DNA of 6,242 nt, from contig JAKAGP010000122.1 in the NCBI GenBank assembly GCA_021825785.1, positions 1 through 6,242 on the forward strand, written 5' to 3'. Below the pieces are notes generated by a model. It was not told where the DNA came from and searched no databases. It saw only the letters and a list, made by a program, of their open reading frames with translations. A program made the position numbers and the translations under genes. This document shows, one piece after another, positions 1-5,967 of this stretch. The stretch is from Nitrospirota bacterium (GTDB taxonomy: Bacteria; Nitrospirota; Thermodesulfovibrionia; Thermodesulfovibrionales; JdFR-88). Position 1 is the stretch's first letter. Each line of letters opens with the position of its first letter.

Positions 1-1156
1 GCAACAGCATGGAATCCTTTCCTATCCTGTACCTGTTTCCCCTCCAGACGACCACGCTTGAAAAGACCGGCACAAACCAGACGATCCCGATAAGTATGTC
101 CTTTACAGGGACAAGCAGGTACGAGAGCGGGCTGAGGCCGGTCCCGGTTTTTCTGCCGATATAGAGGTCTCCCGCGGTCTTGATAAGGCTCGTTGAAAGC
201 GCCAGAGCCAGCGCGCCTCCTGACGGGCCGAGTATCAAAAGCGGTATGGCAGAGATGAACACGGCGTTGGCTGCAAGCTCGGAGAGGTATTTTGCCCCGC
301 CTATCTTCCATCTAAGCTTGCCCCACCTGGTGTGGCGGTTGAGAAACCTTTTGAGGCTCCAGTAGTGGTTGACGTTCTGTATGCGGTAGGGTGAAAGAAC
401 CACTTTTCTTCCGCTATCATGCATCTTCCTGCCAAGCAGGTAGTCCTCCGCGAGGACGTCCTTGACACCCCGCAGGCCTCCCACCGCCTCCAGGTCCTTT
501 TTCCTCATGAGCATGGATTTCCCAACCACGCACGGCATATCAAGGAACCTGTCCAGGAAGCATACGCTCCCCATTACGAAGGAATTCAGGTGGAGGTTTT
601 CCAGTATGGAGCCCGCCGTGCGGCCTCCCACTCCCTCTACCAGGTTGGAGACCAGGCCCACGCTGGTGTCCCTCATCGGGGCCACCGTCATTTTAAGATA
701 GTCCTTTCCGGCAAAGACATTGCTGTCGCTTATAAGCACGTACTCATGCCTGGCCGCCTCATAGGCGGACAGCAGATTGTTGACCTTCGGGTTCAGTCCC
801 TCATTGCGCCTCTGCACAACTATCTTTATGTCCTTGTCCGGGTATTTGTTGCGGACCTTGACGGCCACCTTGTAAGCCTGGTCGTTTCTGTCCTGGAGCG
901 CGAATATCAATTCATAACAGGGATAATCGAGCAGGCAAAAACTCTCCAGGTTGTCAAAAAGGTTGTCATCAAGCCCCTTCAGGGGTTTTAAAATGGAAAC
1001 AGGCGGAAGAAAGGCGGTTTCCTCCTGAATGTCCCCGGATCTTTCTTTTTGTTTTTCCGCATTGCCGCCCGCGGCAAGAATGGACCAGAATTGAAGGCCA
1101 TAGCAGACAAGTCCGGCTGCGGCAAGGATAGAAAACACCCACAATATTCCGGCCAT
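1..1156 (-). CDS. GT21 family membrane glycosyltransferase, ceramide glucosyltransferase/HpnI-like (3' end outside window)
   Basis: The reading frame is open from the ATG at 1156 to the left edge, 385 codons with no stop, so the C-terminus is missing. I translated it by hand. The order is an N-terminal membrane helix (about residues 4-27), a short charged linker, a family-2-fold catalytic domain starting at PPVSILKPLKG (51-61), and hydrophobic C-terminal segments (about 293-320 and 350-370). The GT21 signature residues are all present: the first Asp in QDRND (D92), the second in SDS (D144), the third in AEDY (D238), and the (Q/R)xxRW motif as RHTRW (274-278). Known family members transfer a sugar from a nucleotide sugar to a membrane lipid at the cytoplasmic face: glucose to ceramide, or GlcNAc to bacteriohopanetetrol for HpnI. 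The enzyme looks intact, but the lipid acceptor cannot be read from the sequence. It lies 12 nt after the PHP gene, so the two are probably co-transcribed. HpnI is the likelier bacterial assignment, but no other hopanoid gene is certain here. Confidence 0.9.
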   Translation of the reverse strand, partial: MAGILWVFSILAAAGLVCYGLQFWSILAAGGNAEKQKERSGDIQEETAFLPPVSILKPLKGLDDNLFDNLESFCLLDYPCYELIFALQDRNDQAYKVAVKVRNKYPDKDIKIVVQRRNEGLNPKVNNLLSAYEAARHEYVLISDSNVFAGKDYLKMTVAPMRDTSVGLVSNLVEGVGGRTAGSILENLHLNSFVMGSVCFLDRFLDMPCVVGKSMLMRKKDLEAVGGLRGVKDVLAEDYLLGRKMHDSGRKVVLSPYRIQNVNHYWSLKRFLNRHTRWGKLRWKIGGAKYLSELAANAVFISAIPLLILGPSGGALALALSTSLIKTAGDLYIGRKTGTGLSPLSYLLVPVKDILIGIVWFVPVFSSVVVWRGNRYRIGKDSMLL

Positions 1157-1164
1157 CAATATTT

Positions 1165-1170
1165 CCTCCT
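1165..1170 (-). promoter_or_regulatory. Shine-Dalgarno of the GT21 gene, overlapping the upstream stop codon
   Basis: On the minus strand this reads AGGAGG, 8 nt before the ATG at 1156. It overlaps the TAG stop (1171-1169) of the PHP gene, so ribosomes ending PHP translation finish on the start site of the glycosyltransferase. This arrangement favours translational coupling and fixes the start codon. Confidence 0.85.
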
Positions 1171-1858
1171 AGTTTCTGAAGAGGGTAATGGCTACCCCCT
1201 TGTTGTGCCTTATGCACTGTTTAACCGATTCGACGTCCTTCTCACAGTTCAGAAGGGTCTTCCATGAATACAGATGCCTTGGTTTGTGAAAATCGCTGTT
1301 TGCTATGTAGTGGTACTTTTTGAGGCTGATGACGTTGAAGACATCGTCCCTGTTGGCTATCTCCCATGCGTCTATGTATCTGGCATATTTGTCCCTGTTG
1401 TTCCAGAGGTAAAGAGTGTCCCTTGAGTTGTCAGAGAGATGGTGGGGATGGCAGGCCACGGTAACGGCGTCCTGTCTTTTTGCGTCAAGAAATATCTTTT
1501 CGTAGCTCTGGCAGGCCGGAATGAACTCTTTTATGTCCAGCACAAGGATGTGCGCCGACATGTCTGTCGAGATATGGTTCTTGCTTATTTCAACCCCCTG
1601 GAGGACGAGCATCCCGTATTTGTCCCATGCCCGTTTGGCCTCCTGCTTCAGGGAGTCCATGTACTCGTCGAAATTGTCCTCCCGCACTGAAAACCTGAAC
1701 CGCCGGGCAAGCTTGCCGATGAGGTTGTCCCCGTTTACCACGTGGTCCGTGATCGCTATCACGTCAAAACCTGACTGTCCGTAAAGGTCTATGGCCCTTC
1801 TCAGCTCCACCGAGCCGTCCGAATAAGTAGTGTGGATATGGAAGTCGCATAACAACAT
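1169..1858 (-). CDS. PHP-domain metal-dependent phosphoesterase
   Basis: This 229-aa soluble protein has no signal peptide or membrane segment. It carries the four PHP motifs in order: HxH near the N-terminus (H7, H9) with D14 in the TTYSDG stretch; TDH (D38, H39); a central Glu in GVEIS (E90) with H103 and H137 in AHIL and CHPHH; and the closing SDFH (D189, H191). These residues bind the two or three metal ions of the PHP fold. Family members hydrolyse phosphoester bonds, for example histidinol phosphate, nucleotide 3',5'-bisphosphates or short oligonucleotides, or act within DNA polymerases. At this size, with no polymerase domain, it is a free-standing hydrolase of unknown substrate. The ATG at 1858 is the only sensible start because the HxH motif follows within seven residues, although the Shine-Dalgarno before it is weak. 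It sits between a GH1 glycosidase and a GT21 glycosyltransferase, so a phosphorylated sugar or lipid intermediate is possible, but that is inference. Confidence 0.88.
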   Translation of the reverse strand: MLLCDFHIHTTYSDGSVELRRAIDLYGQSGFDVIAITDHVVNGDNLIGKLARRFRFSVREDNFDEYMDSLKQEAKRAWDKYGMLVLQGVEISKNHISTDMSAHILVLDIKEFIPACQSYEKIFLDAKRQDAVTVACHPHHLSDNSRDTLYLWNNRDKYARYIDAWEIANRDDVFNVISLKKYHYIANSDFHKPRHLYSWKTLLNCEKDVESVKQCIRHNKGVAITLFRN

Positions 1859-1939
1859 CTTGTATTGATTTTAGAAAGGATAAATTACAGAAATATTTCA
1901 GGCAGGTGAAATTTGGGTTAAGCGTTGTTTGTTTCCCGG

Positions 1940-1964
1940 TAATAAGATGAATCTAATAAGATGA
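1940..1964. repeat. Short tandem direct repeat over the GH1 stop codon
   Basis: The 11-mer TAATAAGATGA occurs at 1940-1950 and again at 1954-1964, separated by 3 nt (14-nt period). The right copy overlaps the last codons and the TAG stop of the GH1 gene (minus-strand stop at 1955-1953). It could be a small slippage duplication or a protein-binding site. Nothing more can be said from sequence alone. Confidence 0.6.
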
Positions 1965-3200
1965 GCCGGTCCGCGTGCTCCTGATAAAGTGGGAATAATA
2001 CGCGGCGGCGCGTGTGGGCTTACGCTGGAAGGAGTCGAAATCCACCGTGTACAGGCCGAATCTGGAATCGAACCCCTGTATCCATTCGTAATTGTCCACC
2101 AGGCTCCAGTAGAAATATCCCCTTATGTCGAGCCCGTCCCTGATGCACCTCTGGACCACTGCAACGTGCCGTCTCAGGAAGTCTATCTTTCTGTCGTCAT
2201 CATTGGTTGCGATGCCGTTTTCCGTGATTATGACAGGCACTTTCAGCCTGCCGGCGTATTCCACCATTTTCCGGAGCCCTTCAGGATGTATCTCCCATCC
2301 AAGATCAGTAAGCCCCCGGCCGTCCAGGTCCCGGTGCCTGAGCTCAACTCCCATCTTCCTGAAAGGGTTGAACCTCATATGTATGCGGGTGTAGTAATTC
2401 ACACCAAAAAAGTCCAGCTTGCCCTGCACGGGGGCTTTTATTTCCAGCGGTTTCTGGAAGGGGAAGCGGACCTCCAGGACGCCGCGCATGAAAGCGTCAA
2501 TAAGCGACTGGTTGTAGAAACGCGCGGCTATGCCGGACAGCAGCCTGTCCGCCGGGTTCCAGCGGCGCCACGGGGAGAACGCGGCCATATTGTGAGCAAC
2601 GCTTACCATGGCGTCCGCACGTTTTTCATGTATCATGTCATATGCCCTGGCATGGCAATGGAGCATATGCTCTATCGCCTTGAGCGCCAAAGCGGCATCC
2701 CTGATGCCAGGCGGCATACAGCCCTCCAGGTAGCCGCCCAAAAGGAACACGTAAGGCTCGTTGAAGGTTATCCAGTAGCGGACGTCGTTGAATCTTGAAA
2801 CGATCTTTTCCGCGAAGCCCAGGAATCTGTCTGCCGAGTTCCCCGTGTGCCAGGGATATTTTTTTAAAAACCAAACCGGGTGCGTGAAATGATGGAGCGT
2901 TATCATTGGCTCTATGCCACTTTCACACAGCAGGTCTACCAGGTGCCGGTAATGGTCCAGCGCCTTTTCATCCCACCTGCCTTCCTCGGGCTCTATCCTG
3001 CTCCACTCCATGGAGAACCTGTATGCGTTCACTCCAAGCTCCTTAAGAAGGCGAAGGTCCTCCCTGTAAAGCTCGTAATGGTTCGACGCCTCCGGCCTCC
3101 TCTTGAGCGCCGGGTCCCATGAGGCCCAGTCCGCATGAACGGAGCCTTCCAGCTGGAAGGCGGAGGTTGCCACCCCCCAAAGGAATTTTTTGTTGCCCAT
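1953..3200 (-). CDS. Glycoside hydrolase family 1 beta-glucosidase/beta-glycosidase
   Basis: This 415-aa cytoplasmic enzyme has no signal peptide and the complete GH1 (beta/alpha)8 signature. The N-terminus FLWGVATSAFQLEG (6-19) supplies Q16. TLHHF (101-105) supplies the subsite -1 His (H104). TFNEP (145-149) holds the acid/base E148 and ITENG (325-329) the nucleophile E327. NYY (268-270) supplies the conserved Tyr, and YWSLVDNYEW (364-373) the sugar-binding W365, E372 and W373. It should therefore be a retaining hydrolase releasing a non-reducing beta-linked glucose or related sugar. Specificity (glucoside, galactoside, phospho-sugar) is not certain, though E372-W373 favours neutral sugars. 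At 415 aa it is shorter than many GH1 enzymes (about 440-480), so some loops are trimmed, but no motif is lost. The ATG at 3200 is the first possible start, with an in-frame TAA shortly upstream, and its Shine-Dalgarno is weak. It is the first gene of the minus-strand group GH1-PHP-GT21, with a 94-nt gap before the PHP gene. Confidence 0.95.
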   Translation of the reverse strand: MGNKKFLWGVATSAFQLEGSVHADWASWDPALKRRPEASNHYELYREDLRLLKELGVNAYRFSMEWSRIEPEEGRWDEKALDHYRHLVDLLCESGIEPMITLHHFTHPVWFLKKYPWHTGNSADRFLGFAEKIVSRFNDVRYWITFNEPYVFLLGGYLEGCMPPGIRDAALALKAIEHMLHCHARAYDMIHEKRADAMVSVAHNMAAFSPWRRWNPADRLLSGIAARFYNQSLIDAFMRGVLEVRFPFQKPLEIKAPVQGKLDFFGVNYYTRIHMRFNPFRKMGVELRHRDLDGRGLTDLGWEIHPEGLRKMVEYAGRLKVPVIITENGIATNDDDRKIDFLRRHVAVVQRCIRDGLDIRGYFYWSLVDNYEWIQGFDSRFGLYTVDFDSFQRKPTRAAAYYSHFIRSTRTGSSY

Positions 3201-3357
3201 CCGTTTAAGTTACATGAAAGGGACATCTTTAACAAATGCGCCGCGCCTTCCTGATGATTTTGGAATGTCATGTGCCCGGCCACTGTAAAAAAATCTTCAT
3301 GCTCATTTAACGAAGGTGTAACACTGGCGGTCTATCCTTAAACATGCAAAAAGATAA
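3201..3357. other. Divergent intergenic region between GH1 and the histidine kinase
   Basis: This 157-nt gap separates two genes reading outward, so it must hold the start signals for both. I looked for -35/-10 pairs on both strands and found nothing better than a poor match. For GH1, TTGTTA and TAACTT on the minus strand have a 17-nt spacer but lie almost against the ATG. Two small palindromes are present: GTGTAACAC (3316-3324, perfect around a central A) and the imperfect GTGCCCGGCCAC (3272-3283). Either could be an operator, but neither matches a site I know. Confidence 0.5.
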
Positions 3358-4635
3358 ATGCGCACATCAGGAAAGAAAAAATCGGATGTCATGGACAAGG
3401 TGCAGGGAGAACGAAAACAAAAAATGCCGATGGGAGCAAGCGGAGCGGAAGACATGGAGAAAACGGTAGAGATAGAACAGGTGCACGTAGATACCCAGGT
3501 GGGCGGCCTCATAAAATCCAACGAACATATTGCCCCCGGCTCACTCGTAAAGCATACGGCTGACAGATTTTTTGGAGATGTGAAGATCGATGCCCTGGCC
3601 GTAGTGGACTGCATGGAGCCAGTAGGGCTGATCACAAGAAACAAGTTTCTGATGAAGCTTTTCAGGCTTTACGGATACGAACTGTACGGCAAGAGGCCCG
3701 TAATAGCCATGGCCGATACCTCGCCGCTTTACGTCAATTCGGAGGAAAGGCTGGATGTTGCGCTGGACATGGCAATGGGCAGGCCCTTCCTGGACATCTA
3801 TGATGAACTGGTGGTTGTGGACGCAAAGGGACATTACGTCGGCCTGCTTTCGGTAAAGGACTTGGTGATACGCCAAAGCCACGCCCTTGCAAACAGCATA
3901 GTCCAGAAGGAACTGGCAAACGCAAAGGCAAACGAGCTTGAAAAGATGAGCAAGGTCAAGTCCCAGTTCCTTGCCAATGTGACCCATGAGCTGAGGAGCC
4001 CGGTAAACGCCATCATTTCCCTGGCCGAGCTGATGCAGATGTCTTGCGAGAAAGGATATATCGGGCAGCTTAAAGACAGGCTGGCCCTGCTGATAGCGAG
4101 CTCCGCAAGTCTGAAGGCGATAATAAACAACGTCCTTGACCTCTCTAAAATAGAGGCCGGAAAGATGGACGCCATTTATGAGGAGTTCGATGCGGCCGCG
4201 AAGCTGGATGAGCTCGTGGAGACCACCAAGGTGCTGTTAGGCAACAAGCATGTGGATGTAAGGCTTGTCATGGCGGAGCAGCCGCTGTTCATCGAGTCGG
4301 ACCCGGTCAAGTTCAGGCAGATAATCCTTAATCTTTTGAGCAATGCGGCCAAATTCACGGAAAAAGGCAGCATTACCGTAAAGGCGGAAAAAGAGGGGGA
4401 TTCGCTCATGATCTCGGTCACGGACACCGGGATGGGCATAAAAAAGGAGGACATGGAGAAACTCTTCACCGCTTTCGGCCAGGTGGAGGACGCCAAGACC
4501 AAAAGACATGAGGGCACAGGGCTTGGGCTGACGGTGACCAGGCACCTTGTGCACCTTCTTAAGGGAGATGTACGGCTTGAAAGCGAATGGGGCAGGGGCA
4601 CGGTCTTTTTTGTGCGGCTGCCAGTAAAAAAATAA
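3358..4635 (+). CDS. Soluble sensor histidine kinase with N-terminal CBS-pair-like domain
   Basis: The protein is 425 aa with no membrane helix, so it senses a cytoplasmic signal. Residues about 50-172 look like a pair of CBS repeats of the type I know from GGDEF/EAL proteins: two copies of a hydrophobic strand pattern ending in VVDCMEPVGLITR (82-94) and VVVDAKGHYVGLLSVKDL (to 169). CBS pairs usually bind adenine nucleotides. A coiled-coil-like helix (about 173-200) leads into HisKA, with the phosphorylated His in THELRSPVN (H210). The catalytic domain has the N box ILNLLSNAAK (N325, N329), the G1 box DTGMGI (D356, G358, G360), an F box with FTAFGQ, and the G2 box GTGLGL (386-391). It has no receiver of its own, but two receiver proteins follow directly and are the obvious partners. 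The start is uncertain. TAA lies immediately before the ATG at 3358, making this the longest form, but ATG 3454 has a better Shine-Dalgarno (GGAG, 8 nt away), and the 32 residues between are lysine-rich and featureless. Confidence 0.92.
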   Translation: MRTSGKKKSDVMDKVQGERKQKMPMGASGAEDMEKTVEIEQVHVDTQVGGLIKSNEHIAPGSLVKHTADRFFGDVKIDALAVVDCMEPVGLITRNKFLMKLFRLYGYELYGKRPVIAMADTSPLYVNSEERLDVALDMAMGRPFLDIYDELVVVDAKGHYVGLLSVKDLVIRQSHALANSIVQKELANAKANELEKMSKVKSQFLANVTHELRSPVNAIISLAELMQMSCEKGYIGQLKDRLALLIASSASLKAIINNVLDLSKIEAGKMDAIYEEFDAAAKLDELVETTKVLLGNKHVDVRLVMAEQPLFIESDPVKFRQIILNLLSNAAKFTEKGSITVKAEKEGDSLMISVTDTGMGIKKEDMEKLFTAFGQVEDAKTKRHEGTGLGLTVTRHLVHLLKGDVRLESEWGRGTVFFVRLPVKK

Positions 4636-4684
4636 AAATAAAAATAAGGCGAAAAACAAAAAAACAAAATAAAAAAATGAATTA
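4624..4684 (+). other. A-rich spacer between the kinase and the first receiver gene
   Basis: From the last kinase codons to just before the next Shine-Dalgarno the plus strand is made of A-runs broken by single T, C or G. Between 4636 and 4680, 34 of 45 bases are A by hand count. It has no hairpin-forming potential. Such a leader would keep the following ribosome site unstructured and could bind ribosomal protein S1, raising translation of the receiver relative to the kinase. That role is inference. It is not a terminator in either direction because no stem precedes it. Confidence 0.6.
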
Positions 4685-4690
4685 GAGGAG
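4685..4690 (+). promoter_or_regulatory. Shine-Dalgarno of the first receiver gene
   Basis: GAGGAG lies 6 nt before the ATG at 4697, directly after the A-rich spacer. It is far stronger than anything before the kinase start at 3358, consistent with more receiver than kinase being made. Confidence 0.75.
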
Positions 4691-4696
4691 AACTGA

Positions 4697-5074
4697 ATGG
4701 AAGACCAGAAAAAAACGATACTGATGATCGATGACGATGAAAACCTGCTTATGGCAACCAAGGAGCTGCTTGAAAACTGGGGATACAAGGTTTATACGCA
4801 CAGGCGTGGTTTTGGCTCAACAGCGGCCATAGACCTTGTAAAACCGGACCTCGTGCTTCTGGATATCAACATGCCTGCGTTGCCCGGGGACCGTCTGGCG
4901 GGTCTTATAAAGTCCTTCGAGGCAACAAAAAACGTCCCTATTGTATTTTATTCATCGAATGACGAGGATGCCCTGAGGGAAGCCGTTGCGATGCACAAGG
5001 TGAGGGGATACATACCCAAAGGGGACATATATGAGCTCAAAACCAGATTGCGCCAGTATCTGAACCGTGCGTAG
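4697..5074 (+). CDS. Single-domain response regulator (receiver only), copy 1
   Basis: This 125-aa protein is one CheY-like receiver domain and nothing else. The acidic pair is D12-D13 in ILMIDDDEN, the phospho-acceptor is D56 in LVLLDINMP, the switch Ser is S86 in VFYSSNDED, and Y105 and the conserved Lys K108 lie in RGYIPKGD. All phosphorylation residues are present, so it should accept phosphate from a kinase, most simply the CBS kinase 61 nt upstream. With no DNA-binding or enzymatic output it must act by protein contact, as CheY or DivK do, or pass phosphate on, as Spo0F does. The stretches FYSSNDED (84-91) and KVRGYIPKGDI (101-111) are identical in the next gene and cover the alpha4-beta5 face that usually contacts partners, so both copies probably bind the same class of target. 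Start ATG 4697 has a good Shine-Dalgarno. Confidence 0.95.
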   Translation: MEDQKKTILMIDDDENLLMATKELLENWGYKVYTHRRGFGSTAAIDLVKPDLVLLDINMPALPGDRLAGLIKSFEATKNVPIVFYSSNDEDALREAVAMHKVRGYIPKGDIYELKTRLRQYLNRA

Positions 5075-5111
5075 CCCATGCAATGAATCTCCAGCGGGAA
5101 GCATCATGAAC

Positions 5112-5116
5112 GGAGG
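5112..5116 (+). promoter_or_regulatory. Shine-Dalgarno that selects a GTG start for the second receiver gene
   Basis: GGAGG lies 7 nt before the GTG at 5124. No comparable site precedes the in-frame ATGs at 5067 and 5106, and the ATG at 5106 would place this site inside the coding region. It therefore supports the GTG as the start. Confidence 0.75.
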
Positions 5117-5123
5117 AATCACA

Positions 5124-5501
5124 GTGGAAGACCGGAAAAAGACGATCCTTGTGATCGATGATGATGAACATCTGCTTGTGACTACCAGGGACCTTCTGAG
5201 GAACGAGGGTTATGAAGTGATGACTCACAAGATTGCGTTCGGAGCCACTTCCGTCATAAACATTACAAAACCGGACCTTGTGCTGCTGGATATTAATATG
5301 CCGGGTTTGGCGGGAGACAGGCTGGCTTATCTGCTTAAGACCAATGAGTCGATGAAAAATGTGCCCATCATTTTTTATTCCTCTAATGACGAGGACACCA
5401 TGAGAAGGGCGGTATCCGTAAACAAGGTCAGAGGATACATCCCCAAGGGAGACATCTTTACCCTGCGGAAAAAAGTGCGCTGTTATTTAAGCGGGGCATA
5501 G
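5124..5501 (+). CDS. Single-domain response regulator (receiver only), copy 2, GTG start
   Basis: Started at GTG 5124, this receiver is 125 aa, exactly the length of the gene before it, and aligns with it end to end without gaps (80 of 125 identical by hand count). Starting at ATG 5067 would add 19 residues that match nothing in the paralogue and would overlap the first receiver gene by 8 nt. Receiver residues are D12-D13 in ILVIDDDEH, phospho-acceptor D56 in LVLLDINMP, S86 in IFYSSNDED, Y105 and K108. Like copy 1 it has no output domain. Differences concentrate in the helix-1 region (20-48) and in helices 3 and 5, where kinase and partner specificity often sit, while the active site and alpha4-beta5 loops are unchanged. 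It therefore looks like a tandem duplication with altered partner or kinase preference. It follows copy 1 by 49 nt and is probably in the same transcript. Confidence 0.93.
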   Translation: MEDRKKTILVIDDDEHLLVTTRDLLRNEGYEVMTHKIAFGATSVINITKPDLVLLDINMPGLAGDRLAYLLKTNESMKNVPIIFYSSNDEDTMRRAVSVNKVRGYIPKGDIFTLRKKVRCYLSGA

Positions 5502-5521
5502 GCTCCCGCGTTTCGAACCGA

Positions 5522-5550
5522 TTGACCGGGGCTGCCGAATTTGATAGCAT
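5522..5550 (+). promoter_or_regulatory. Candidate sigma-70 promoter for the 117-aa gene
   Basis: TTGACC (5522-5527, five of six matches to TTGACA) and TAGCAT (5545-5550, four of six to TATAAT) are separated by 17 nt. Transcription would start near 5557, about 50 nt before the ATG at 5607. This suggests the small gene can be expressed apart from the receivers. It is a match to consensus only. Confidence 0.45.
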
Positions 5551-5595
5551 TTTGGCAACTCGTAGGCGTTATTTTTGTGCCCTGAAAAAACAGGC

Positions 5596-5601
5596 AGGAG
5601 G
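5596..5601 (+). promoter_or_regulatory. Shine-Dalgarno of the 117-aa gene
   Basis: A perfect AGGAGG lies 5 nt before the ATG at 5607. A small hairpin (CCTG, A6 loop, CAGG, 5581-5594) sits just upstream but does not cover the site. It supports both the gene and its start. Confidence 0.8.
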
Positions 5602-5606
5602 CTTTT

Positions 5607-5960
5607 ATGGCCCAAACCAAAGGAAAAGAGCTCCTCAGGATTGAAGATTTCATCAATAGGGCAAAGGAAGGCAAGAAGATGAAATTAACCGTCAATCTGA
5701 GAAAACAGCTGGTTTTCCAGAAAGAGCATCCGGAGCTTTCCCAGGGTATGGAGATGCTGCCCATGTATCTTTACTGTGCTGATTATACTTTCAGGAGTGC
5801 TGATATTGAAAAAGTTATTTCAAAAATATATGTGTATTCCTCTGCCGAGGAATCTTTCAGTGAAAGCATAATAGATAAAGACATTGCCAATGATCGTCTG
5901 AAACTGGACTACCATAGATTGAGGGATGCCGGCATCGAATTCGTAGAGAAATATTTTTAA
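5607..5960 (+). CDS. Hypothetical protein of 117 aa, no family recognised
   Basis: I do not recognise this protein. It is probably real: it starts after a perfect AGGAGG, has a full-length frame, and has normal soluble-protein composition. It is highly charged, with a basic N-terminal third (KGKELLRIEDFINRAKEGKK, residues 5-24) that should be mostly helical. A middle segment, MLPMYLYCADYTF (about 50-62), is hydrophobic but too short and broken for a membrane helix. An acidic, Ser-rich stretch (about 78-90) is followed by a C-terminal helix ending in FVEKYF. It has no signal peptide, no metal-binding Cys/His cluster and no helix-turn-helix I can identify. The second half uses more A/T-rich codons than the receivers upstream, which may mean recent acquisition or weak expression. 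Its place 105 nt after the twin receivers makes it a candidate partner or output for them, but its own promoter leaves that open. Confidence 0.75.
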   Translation: MAQTKGKELLRIEDFINRAKEGKKMKLTVNLRKQLVFQKEHPELSQGMEMLPMYLYCADYTFRSADIEKVISKIYVYSSAEESFSESIIDKDIANDRLKLDYHRLRDAGIEFVEKYF

Positions 5961-5967
5961 TTCCTGC

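Noticed and set aside
419..991. Plus-strand open frame (190 codons) opposite the glycosyltransferase
   Set aside because: The minus strand encodes a full GT21 domain here with its Asp and RxxRW motifs. The plus frame is rich in His and Val with no recognisable fold.
1989..2798. Long plus-strand open frame (269 codons) opposite the GH1 gene
   Set aside because: It is antisense to a GH1 gene with every catalytic motif, and its translation shows no domain and unusual Pro/His/Val content typical of a shadow frame.
4677..4685. Minimal ATG-AAT-TAG frame before the first receiver
   Set aside because: It has only two codons, lies in an A-rich spacer, and has no ribosome site of its own, so chance is sufficient.
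4176..4788. Minus-strand frames with Phe/Ser-rich, membrane-like segments opposite the kinase end
   Set aside because: The hydrophobicity comes from reading the A-rich spacer backwards as Phe and Tyr codons. The plus strand encodes clear kinase and receiver domains.
5508..5521. GGTTCGAA-like string on the minus strand, resembling a tRNA T-loop
   Set aside because: The flanking bases do not form a 5-bp T stem and no acceptor, D or anticodon arm can be built around it.
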